Shown one piece after another: positions 1 through 6,136 of a stretch of DNA of 19,539 bases. A program made the translations under genes and the position numbers. The DNA comes from Lysobacter sp. (GTDB taxonomy: Bacteria > Pseudomonadota > Gammaproteobacteria > Xanthomonadales > Xanthomonadaceae), in assembly GCA_030151365.1 (NCBI GenBank), contig JASLDW010000067.1:1-19539 (forward strand), read 5' to 3'. Each line of letters begins with the position of its first letter. Position 1 is the stretch's first letter. The notes beneath the pieces were generated by a model. The model saw only the letters and a program-made list of their open reading frames with translations, did no database searches and was not told the DNA's origin.

Positions 1-2
1 TG

Positions 3-707
3 ATCATCGGCGGCGTGGTGTTCGGCCTGTTCGCGGGCATGACCTTCTGGTTCCCGAAGGCCTTCGGCTTCAGGCTCGATCCGTTCTGGGGCAAGCTGTC
101 GTTCTGGTTCTGGTTCTCCGGCTACTGGTTCGCCTTCACCCCGCTCTACGTGCTCGGCCTGATGGGCGTGACCCGCCGCCTCAGCCACTTCGACGATCCC
201 TCGCTGCAGATCTGGTTCGTGATCGCCGCGTTCGGCGCGCTGCTGATCGCCATTGGCATCGCCTGCTTCCTGATCGACGTCTTCGTCAGCTTCCGTCGCC
301 GTGACGCGCTGCGCGACACCACCGGCGATCCCTGGAATGCGCGTTCGCTGGAATGGTCGACCTCGTCGCCGCCGCCGGACTACAACTTCGCCTTCACCCC
401 GGTCGTGCACGACAACGACGCCTGGTGGGACATGAAGCAGCGCGGTTTCACCCGTCCGATGTCCGGCTTCAAGTCCATCCACATGCCGAAGAACACCGCC
501 GCCGGCATCGTCCTGGCCGCGTTGAGCACGGTGATCGGCTTCGCGATGATCTGGCACATCTGGTGGCTGGCGATCGCGTCGTTCGCCACGCTGCTGGTCG
601 CCGCGATCGTCCACACCTTCAACTACGACCGCGACTACCACATCCCCGCCGATGAAGTGGTCGCAACCGAAAACGCGCGCACGGAGCTCCTGAACGCCCA
701 TGTCTGA
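3..707 (+). CDS. cyoB: Cytochrome bo3 ubiquinol oxidase subunit I, C-terminal part (5' truncated by window)
   Basis: This is the last 234 residues of the haem-copper subunit that oxidises ubiquinol and reduces O2 at the inner membrane. The frame is open from base 3 and ends in TGA. Strong CyoB signatures are visible: the FAGMTFWFPKAFGF segment near the start, TRRLSHFDDP, the TGDPWNARSLEWSTSSPPP loop, and the C-terminal HMPKNTAAGIV and GFAMIWHIWWLAI segments typical of the quinol-oxidase branch. The SSPPPDYNF loop and the long extra C-terminal hydrophobic region separate it from CtaD of cytochrome c oxidases only in combination with CyoC and CyoD next door. The haem and copper ligand histidines lie just upstream, outside the window. 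The stop overlaps the cyoC start by 8 bp, so translation is probably coupled. The gene would be preceded by cyoA off the left edge (inference from family gene order). Confidence 0.97.
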   Translation: MIGGVVFGLFAGMTFWFPKAFGFRLDPFWGKLSFWFWFSGYWFAFTPLYVLGLMGVTRRLSHFDDPSLQIWFVIAAFGALLIAIGIACFLIDVFVSFRRRDALRDTTGDPWNARSLEWSTSSPPPDYNFAFTPVVHDNDAWWDMKQRGFTRPMSGFKSIHMPKNTAAGIVLAALSTVIGFAMIWHIWWLAIASFATLLVAAIVHTFNYDRDYHIPADEVVATENARTELLNAHV

Positions 708-1329
708 CGCCATCGCCACCACGCATCCTGACGGCAGTCCGGTCTTCCTCGATACCGAAGCCCGCCACCATCCGGAGAACGGCACCCTGCTCGGGTTCTG
801 GCTCTACCTGATGAGCGACTGCCTGATCTTCGCCTGCCTGTTCGCGACCTACGGCGTGCTCGGCCGCAACTACGCCGGCGGCCCCACCGGCGCGGAGCTG
901 TTCGAACTGCCGCTGGTCGCGGTCAACACCGCCCTGCTGCTGCTGTCGTCGATCACCTACGGCTTCGCGATGATCTCGATGCAGGCCCGCAAGCAGGGCG
1001 CGGTGCTCGCGTGGCTGGCGATCACCGGCCTGTTCGGCGCCGGCTTCCTCGGCATCGAGCTCTACGAATTCAGCCACCTCATCCACGAAGGCTACGGCCC
1101 GCAGCGCAGCGGTTTCCTGTCGTCGTTCTTCGCGCTGGTCGGCACCCACGGCCTGCACGTCACCTTCGGCATCGTCTGGCTGGTGACATTGATGGCGCAG
1201 GTCGCGAAGAAGGGACTGACCGCCGCCAACCAGCGGCGCCTGTTCTGCCTGTCGATGTTCTGGCACTTCCTCGACGTCGTCTGGATCGGCGTCTTCACCT
1301 TCGTCTACCTGATGGGCGTGCTGCCATGA
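700..1329 (+). CDS. cyoC: Cytochrome bo3 ubiquinol oxidase subunit III
   Basis: A 209-residue integral membrane subunit of the bo3 ubiquinol oxidase, with five predicted transmembrane segments (about residues 29-51, 71-93, 102-122, 140-166 and 184-206), the usual number for CyoC. Recognisable family motifs are GFWLYLMSDCLIFA near residue 32, the conserved acidic IELYEFSHLI around 119-128, GTHGLHVTFGIVW at 148-160 and MFWHFLDVVWIGVFT at 186-200. Subunit III is not a redox subunit; it stabilises subunit I. The ATG at 700 lies inside the last codons of cyoB, and the stop overlaps the cyoD start as ATGA, giving a translationally coupled cyoB-cyoC-cyoD series. Length and start agree with the family. 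Confidence 0.97.
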   Translation: MSDAIATTHPDGSPVFLDTEARHHPENGTLLGFWLYLMSDCLIFACLFATYGVLGRNYAGGPTGAELFELPLVAVNTALLLLSSITYGFAMISMQARKQGAVLAWLAITGLFGAGFLGIELYEFSHLIHEGYGPQRSGFLSSFFALVGTHGLHVTFGIVWLVTLMAQVAKKGLTAANQRRLFCLSMFWHFLDVVWIGVFTFVYLMGVLP

Positions 1330-1712
1330 GCGATACCCACCACCACATCGAACATGCACACCACGAGGAAGGCGGCCACGCCCACGCCACCGTGCGCGGC
1401 TATGTCACCGGCTTCATCCTCTCGGTGATCCTGACCGCGATCCCGTTCTGGCTGATCATGGGCAAGGTCATCGCCAATCCGGGCACCGCGGCCGCGGTGA
1501 TCCTGGCGTTCGCGGCGGTGCAGATCCTGGTGCACATGGTCTACTTCCTGCACATGAACACCAAGTCGGAAGGCGGCTGGAACATGCTGGCGCTGATCTT
1601 CACCCTGGTCCTGGTGGTGATCACGCTCGCCGGTTCGATGTGGGTGATGCACCACATGAACAAGAACATGATGCCCACCATGTCCGCACACGACATGCGG
1701 AACATGCCGTAA
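1326..1712 (+). CDS. cyoD: Cytochrome bo3 ubiquinol oxidase subunit IV
   Basis: A 128-residue small membrane subunit of the bo3 oxidase, thought in the family to assist assembly of the binuclear centre in subunit I. Three transmembrane segments are visible at about residues 26-47, 56-76 and 87-108. The family core is clear: GYVTGFILSVILTAIPFW, then QILVHMVYFLHMNTKSEGGWNM (residues 66-87). The start is the ATG of an ATGA overlap with cyoC. The tails are unusually rich in His and Met: nine of the first 20 residues after Met1 are His or neighbouring acidic residues, and the last 25 residues (MWVMHHMNKNMMPTMSAHDM region) hold seven or more Met and three His. The C-terminal tail is longer than in the E. 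coli protein as I remember it. Confidence 0.95.
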   Translation: MSDTHHHIEHAHHEEGGHAHATVRGYVTGFILSVILTAIPFWLIMGKVIANPGTAAAVILAFAAVQILVHMVYFLHMNTKSEGGWNMLALIFTLVLVVITLAGSMWVMHHMNKNMMPTMSAHDMRNMP

Positions 1713-1725
1713 CAATCCGCCTCCA

Positions 1726-2433
1726 ATGCGAAGAACCGTTTTCCTCGTCGCATTGGCCCTGGCGTTCTGCGGATTCACCGCGCTTGGCGTCTGGCAAGTC
1801 CAGCGCCTGCACTGGAAGCACGATCTGATCGCACGCGTGGATGCGCGCGTGCATGCCGCACCTGTTGCACTTCCATCCCGCGACGATTGGCCGCGGGCAT
1901 CGGCCGGGCGTGATGAATATCGCCGCGTGGTGATCGGCGGCGAATACCTGCAACACCGCGACACCCGCGTCCAAGCCGTCACCGAACGCGGCCCCGGCTG
2001 GTGGCTGCTCACGCCGCTGCGCCAGGACGGCGGCGACACGATCCTGGTCAATCGCGGCTTCGTGCCGAGCGACTGGAAAGGCGATGTCACCCCGCCCGCC
2101 GGCCATGTCCGCGTGGCCGGACTGTTGCGGATGAGCGAACCGCGCGGCGCCTTCCTGCGCCTGAACGATGCCGCGCACGACCGCTGGTATTCGCGCGATG
2201 TCGCGGCGATCGCGCAGGCGCGTGGTCTCGGCGATGTCGCGCCGTGGTTCGTCGATGCCGAACGCGACGCCGACGCGCCCGAGTGGCCCGCCGGCGGCAT
2301 GACCGTGGTGCATTTCCGCGACCAGCACCTGCAATACGCCCTGACCTGGTTCGCCCTCGCCGCATTGAGCCTCTTCGCCGGCCGGCGCGTTTACACTTCC
2401 GCCAATGCCGGTCGCCCTCGTCACCACGCCTGA
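1726..2433 (+). CDS. SURF1 family oxidase assembly factor (Surf1q-like)
   Basis: A 235-residue SURF1 protein, an inner-membrane factor that helps haem insertion into subunit I of terminal oxidases. It has the classic topology of two transmembrane helices (residues 5-22 and about 202-220) flanking a periplasmic domain. Family motifs are GVWQVQR at 21-27, WWLLTPL at 92-98, VNRGFVP at 108-114 and HLQYALTWFALA at 201-212. His201 matches the C-terminal helix His reported to bind haem in bacterial SURF1. It starts 13 bp after cyoD with no evident Shine-Dalgarno, and its last 29 bp overlap the histidine kinase gene. Paracoccus denitrificans carries a separate Surf1q dedicated to its quinol oxidase; by position this gene is likely the equivalent. 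cyoE, which follows cyoD in E. coli, is absent here. Confidence 0.93.
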   Translation: MRRTVFLVALALAFCGFTALGVWQVQRLHWKHDLIARVDARVHAAPVALPSRDDWPRASAGRDEYRRVVIGGEYLQHRDTRVQAVTERGPGWWLLTPLRQDGGDTILVNRGFVPSDWKGDVTPPAGHVRVAGLLRMSEPRGAFLRLNDAAHDRWYSRDVAAIAQARGLGDVAPWFVDAERDADAPEWPAGGMTVVHFRDQHLQYALTWFALAALSLFAGRRVYTSANAGRPRHHA

Positions 2434-3724
2434 TTTCTCGCCATCGCGCGAGAGCACCGGCGTGCGCAACCTGCGGCAGCTGATCCAGCTGCGCTGGATC
2501 GCGGTGGTCGGCCAGGTGCTGGCGATCGGCTACGCCCACTTCATCCTCGCGATCGAGCTGCCCCTGCAACCGATGTTGCTGGTGTTGGCGATGCTGGTGG
2601 CCTACAACCTCGTCAGCCAGATCGTGGTGAACGATCACCGGCGCGTCACCAACCAGGCGCTGCTGTTCGCCCTGCTGGTCGATGTCGCCACGCTGACCGC
2701 GCAATTGCATTTCAGCGGCGGCCTCACCAATCCCTTCGTCTTCCTGTTCCTGCTGCACGTCGTACTCGGCGCGATCCTGCTGCGCACCATCGCCAGCTGG
2801 ATCATCGCCGCGGCCACCACGCTCTGCGTGGCCTGGCTGGCGCTCTATCCGGGGCCGGTGACCCTGCCCGCCGACCTGTCGCAGGGGCTGGTCTCGCTGT
2901 ACGTGCAGGGCCTGCTGATCTGTTTCGCGCTGGTCGCGACCTTGCTGGTGGTCTTCATCACCCGCATCGGGCGCATCCTGCGCGAACGCGACGCCCGCCT
3001 CGCGGCGATGCGCCAGCGCGCGGCCGAGGAAGAACACATCGTGCGCATGGGCCTGCTCGCTTCCGGCGCCGCCCACGAACTCGGCACGCCGTTGTCGACG
3101 CTGTCGGTGATCCTCGGCGACTGGAAGCATCTTCCGAGCTTCGCCTCCGATCCCGAACTGCTGCAGGACGTGGTGGAGATGCAGGCGCAGGTCCTGCGCT
3201 GCAAGGCGATCGTCAGCGGCATCCTGCAATCGGCCGGCGATCCGCGCGGCGAAGCGCCGGAGCAAGTGCGCCTGCGCGACTTCTTCGACGATCTTGCCGA
3301 TGAATGGCGCACCACGCGCCCGACCCAGCGATTCGACTACCGCAACCAATGCGCGGACAATCCGCTCATCGTCTCCGATCCGGGGCTGATGCAGATGATC
3401 GCCAACGTACTGGACAACGCGCTGGAAGCTTCGCCGCGGCACGTCGCCATGACGGTCGCGCTGGCGAATGGCGATGTCGTCATCGACGTCGCCGACGACG
3501 GCCCCGGTTTCACGCCGACCATGCTGGCCCAGCTCGGCAAGCCCTACCAGTCCAGCAAGAACGAACCCGGCCACGGACTCGGCCTGTTCCTGTCGGTGAA
3601 TGTCGCGCGCAGCCTCGGCGGCACGCTGACCGCCCGCAATTCGGGACATGGCGCCATCGTCACCGTGCGGCTGCCGCTGTCGGCATTGACGCTCGAGGAC
3701 GAAAGCGAGAGCGACGGTGAATGA
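2405..3724 (+). CDS. regB: RegB/PrrB/RoxS-family redox sensor histidine kinase
   Basis: A 439-residue membrane histidine kinase. About six transmembrane helices fill residues 30-187. The loop motif GGLTNPF at 105-111 matches the GGxxNPF signature of the RegB family, linked in Rhodobacter to ubiquinone sensing. The cytoplasmic part has the H-box GAAHELGTPLSTL with the phospho-accepting His224, the N-box NVLDNALEAS at 334-343, the G1 box DDGPGF at 364-369 and the G2 box GHGLGLFL at 389-396. Cys266, 42 residues after the His, sits in an RCK context close to where the redox-active cysteine of R. capsulatus RegB lies. In RegB, reduced electron flow activates the kinase. The ATG at 2405 is inside the SURF1 gene, with no good Shine-Dalgarno, so coupling is likely. 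The stop overlaps regA by 8 bp. Confidence 0.93.
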   Translation: MPVALVTTPDFSPSRESTGVRNLRQLIQLRWIAVVGQVLAIGYAHFILAIELPLQPMLLVLAMLVAYNLVSQIVVNDHRRVTNQALLFALLVDVATLTAQLHFSGGLTNPFVFLFLLHVVLGAILLRTIASWIIAAATTLCVAWLALYPGPVTLPADLSQGLVSLYVQGLLICFALVATLLVVFITRIGRILRERDARLAAMRQRAAEEEHIVRMGLLASGAAHELGTPLSTLSVILGDWKHLPSFASDPELLQDVVEMQAQVLRCKAIVSGILQSAGDPRGEAPEQVRLRDFFDDLADEWRTTRPTQRFDYRNQCADNPLIVSDPGLMQMIANVLDNALEASPRHVAMTVALANGDVVIDVADDGPGFTPTMLAQLGKPYQSSKNEPGHGLGLFLSVNVARSLGGTLTARNSGHGAIVTVRLPLSALTLEDESESDGE

Positions 3725-4256
3725 ATCCGCACGCCGGCTGCTGATCGTCGAGGACGATGCCGCCTTCGCGCGCACCTTGGCGCGCTCGTTCGAACGCCGC
3801 GGCTATGCGGTGCGCCACATCGACGGCTTCGAGGCACTGCAGGCGTTATTGGACGAATTTTCGCCGACCCACGCGGTGGTCGATCTCAAGCTCGCCGGCG
3901 GAGAATCCGGGCTGGCCTGCGTCAAGGCACTGCACGAACACGATCCCGACATGCGCATCGTGGTGCTGACCGGTTACGCCAGCATCGCCACCGCGGTCGA
4001 GGCGATCAAGCTCGGGGCGCTCCATTACCTTGCCAAGCCGTCGAACAGCGACGACATCGAAGCCGCGTTCCAGCGCGAGGAAGGCGATACCGACGTCGAA
4101 CTCACCCAGCGCAAGACCTCGATCAAGACCCTGGAATGGGAACGCATCCACGAGACGCTGGCGGAAACCGGCTTCAACATCTCGGAAACCGCGCGCCGCC
4201 TCGGCATGCATCGGCGCACGCTGGCGCGCAAGCTCGACAAGCAGCGCGTCAAATAG
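3717..4256 (+). CDS. regA: RegA/PrrA/RoxR-family response regulator
   Basis: A 179-residue two-component response regulator paired with the kinase upstream. The receiver domain covers about residues 7-120: acidic pocket E12-D13-D14, phospho-acceptor Asp56 in VVDLKLAGGESGL, Thr85 in VLTGYAS and Lys107 in LAKP. A short linker leads to a Fis-type helix-turn-helix at about 140-176 (NISETARRLGMHRRTLARKL), the hallmark of the RegA family, which lacks a sigma-54 domain. The start is GTG at 3717; the ATG at 3721 is out of frame. The start overlaps the kinase stop by 8 bp. Family members control respiration, carbon and nitrogen fixation and terminal oxidases; regulation of the adjacent cyo genes is an inference. 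The 3' end overlaps the opposite-strand SRPBCC gene by 8 bp. Confidence 0.95.
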   Translation: MNESARRLLIVEDDAAFARTLARSFERRGYAVRHIDGFEALQALLDEFSPTHAVVDLKLAGGESGLACVKALHEHDPDMRIVVLTGYASIATAVEAIKLGALHYLAKPSNSDDIEAAFQREEGDTDVELTQRKTSIKTLEWERIHETLAETGFNISETARRLGMHRRTLARKLDKQRVK

Positions 4257-5307
4257 AAGAAGCGGCCTCGGCGCGTCGCGCATACATCGCGAGGATGCGT
4301 TCGGCGCCGTCGCCCAGCAGGCGATCCATCCACCACGCCGAATAGGCATTGAAATTCGTGCTGACGCGATAGCCGACGTCCAGATCGACCTGCGTCCCGC
4401 CCGGGACCGGCGTCAAGGTGAACCGCGTGTCGTCCAGGCCGGCATAGCGCCCGCCCAGGGCGACATGGTCGTCCAGCGCATCCACCGGGATGGAATCGGC
4501 CTCGAAACGGTACGTCCACGCCAGGCGTTGCGGCGATCGCCATTCGCTGATCGGCTCATCGAAATGAATGCCGTGCTGCCAGCGCGAACGGCGCACCCTG
4601 CCCTGCGCCGTCGTTTCGGTGCGCCCCGAAAGCGGATACGGCATGCCGATATTCCAGGCGAGCCCGCGCCCGAGTTCATCCGGCCGTATGCCCTGCACGT
4701 CGTTCAGTACTTCCCATACCTGTTCGGGTGACGCATGGATCACCCGACTGCGGTGCAGGTGGCGATGGCTGTCGTCGGCATGGAATCGAGCCTCGACCCC
4801 GCCCAGCAATAGCGGCAACAGCAATACCGATGCCGTGGTCGAACGCGAGGGCCGCGCGCCATAGCGCAGCAATACCAGCATCAATACGCCGCCGATCGAG
4901 GATTCGACGAGGAAGGCCGGCAATGCGATGGCGATGCAGATGCTGCCTTCGAGCAGCGTGATCGCCGTGCCGATGGCGAATCCGATCACCGTCAGCCACG
5001 GCGCGAACAACGCACGCAGGACGGTGCGCCGTTCCGGCACCAATCCATAGACGGTGATCATGCCGAGGATGACCGGCACCAGCACCACGAAGGACAGCAG
5101 CATCGGACCCTTGCCATCGAAGATCGCCGGAATGCCCGGAATCCCGCCGAAAACCAGCCGCATCAGCAATCCGTACAGGATGCCGGCGCCGACCATCAGC
5201 ACGAAGCGCTTCCACGGAGACATGCCCGCCAGCGGATCCGGCGCCAGCGGTTCCGCCGGCGGCAGGTAGGGGTCGGTGTCGTTGCTACTGTCCGGAGCCT
5301 GGTCCAT
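4249..5307 (-). CDS. Membrane-anchored SRPBCC (START-like) protein of unknown function
   Basis: A 352-residue protein with two parts. The first 30 residues are acidic and proline-rich. Roughly residues 34-172 hold four to five hydrophobic helices (about 35-55, 69-90, 102-120, 122-148 and 157-172). The rest, about 180-345, resembles the SRPBCC/polyketide-cyclase fold: it opens with HRSRVIHASPEQVWEVLNDV, has a conserved-looking FDEPISEWRSPQRLAWTYRF strand pair and PGGTQVDLDVGY, and ends in an amphipathic helix with MDRLLGDGAERILAMYA. SRPBCC domains bind hydrophobic ligands such as lipids, ubiquinone (COQ10) or polyketides; the ligand here cannot be told. The gene begins 37 bp after sdhB on the same strand, so it is probably cotranscribed with sdh. 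A TTG lies directly before the chosen ATG. No experimental function is known to me. Confidence 0.8.
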   Translation of the reverse strand: MDQAPDSSNDTDPYLPPAEPLAPDPLAGMSPWKRFVLMVGAGILYGLLMRLVFGGIPGIPAIFDGKGPMLLSFVVLVPVILGMITVYGLVPERRTVLRALFAPWLTVIGFAIGTAITLLEGSICIAIALPAFLVESSIGGVLMLVLLRYGARPSRSTTASVLLLPLLLGGVEARFHADDSHRHLHRSRVIHASPEQVWEVLNDVQGIRPDELGRGLAWNIGMPYPLSGRTETTAQGRVRRSRWQHGIHFDEPISEWRSPQRLAWTYRFEADSIPVDALDDHVALGGRYAGLDDTRFTLTPVPGGTQVDLDVGYRVSTNFNAYSAWWMDRLLGDGAERILAMYARRAEAASSI

Positions 5308-5344
5308 CAACGACTTCGATCAATGATTCCAGCCGCGTCGAATC

Positions 5345-6124
5345 TCAGACCCGACGCGCCAGCATCAATTTCTTGATCTCCGCGATCGCCTTGGCCGGGT
5401 TCAATCCCTTCGGGCAAGTGCGCGCGCAGTTCATGATGGTGTGGCAGCGATACAGCTTGAACGGATCCTCGAGATCGTCCAGGCGTGCACCGGCGTCCTC
5501 GTCGCGCGAATCGATGATCCAGCGATAGGCCTGCAGCAGAATCGCCGGGCCGAGGTAGCGTTCGCCGTTCCACCAGTAGCTCGGGCACGAGGTCGAGCAG
5601 CAGGCACAGAGGATGCACTCGTACAGGCCATCGAGTTTCTTGCGGTCGTCCTTCGACTGCAGGCGCTCGCGCGACGGCGCCGGGCTCTGCGTGCGCAGCC
5701 ACGGCTTGATCGAGGCGTACTGCGCGTAGAAGTGCGTCAGGTCCGGGACCAGATCCTTGACCACTTCCATGTGCGGCAGCGGATAGATCGGCACTTCCTT
5801 GCCGCGGCAGTCGTCGATGGCGCGCGTGCACGCCAGCGTGTTGGTGCCGTCGATGTTCATCGCACAGGAACCGCAGATGCCCTCGCGGCAGGAACGGCGG
5901 AAGGTCAGCGTCGGGTCGATCTCGTTCTTGATCTTGATCAGCGCGTCCAGGACCATCGGCCCGCACTTGTCGAGATCGATCTCGTAGGTGTCGGTGCGCG
6001 GATTGGCGCTGTCGTCCGGGCTCCAGCGATAGATCTTGAAGGTGCGCGTGCGCTTGGCGCCGGCAGCCGGGAAGTGCTTGCCCTTGCCGACCACCGAGTT
6101 CTTCGGGAGAGAAAATTCAGCCAT
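5345..6124 (-). CDS. sdhB: Succinate dehydrogenase iron-sulfur subunit
   Basis: A 259-residue electron-transfer subunit that passes electrons from the SdhA flavin to ubiquinone. The N-terminal plant-ferredoxin domain has the [2Fe-2S] ligands Cys79, Cys84, Cys87 and Cys99 in SCREGICGSCAMN and TLACT. The C-terminal domain carries the [4Fe-4S] set Cys170, Cys173, Cys176 and Cys237 and the [3Fe-4S] set Cys180, Cys227 and Cys233, in ECILCACCSTSCPSYWWN and YRCHTIMNCARTCPKGLNP. Assignment of individual cysteines to clusters follows the E. coli pattern. All ligands are intact. The ATG is 12 bp after the sdhA stop, with a good Shine-Dalgarno (gggaga) that begins at the sdhA stop codon. The N-terminus is about 20 residues longer than in E. 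coli SdhB and resembles the alphaproteobacterial/mitochondrial type. Confidence 0.98.
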   Translation of the reverse strand: MAEFSLPKNSVVGKGKHFPAAGAKRTRTFKIYRWSPDDSANPRTDTYEIDLDKCGPMVLDALIKIKNEIDPTLTFRRSCREGICGSCAMNIDGTNTLACTRAIDDCRGKEVPIYPLPHMEVVKDLVPDLTHFYAQYASIKPWLRTQSPAPSRERLQSKDDRKKLDGLYECILCACCSTSCPSYWWNGERYLGPAILLQAYRWIIDSRDEDAGARLDDLEDPFKLYRCHTIMNCARTCPKGLNPAKAIAEIKKLMLARRV

Positions 6125-6136
6125 GTCTGTTCTCCC

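Noticed and set aside
1621..2469. A 282-codon minus-strand frame opposite SURF1
   Set aside because: SURF1 motifs on the plus strand are decisive; the antisense shows no domain.
3721..3723. ATG near the regA start
   Set aside because: It is out of frame with the receiver domain; GTG 3717 is the in-frame start.
2087..3775. A 562-codon minus-strand frame opposite SURF1 and regB
   Set aside because: It spans the antisense of two well-supported genes and is low-complexity Arg/Asp/Gln-rich.
5308..5310. TTG start for the SRPBCC gene
   Set aside because: The very next codon is ATG, the more usual start.
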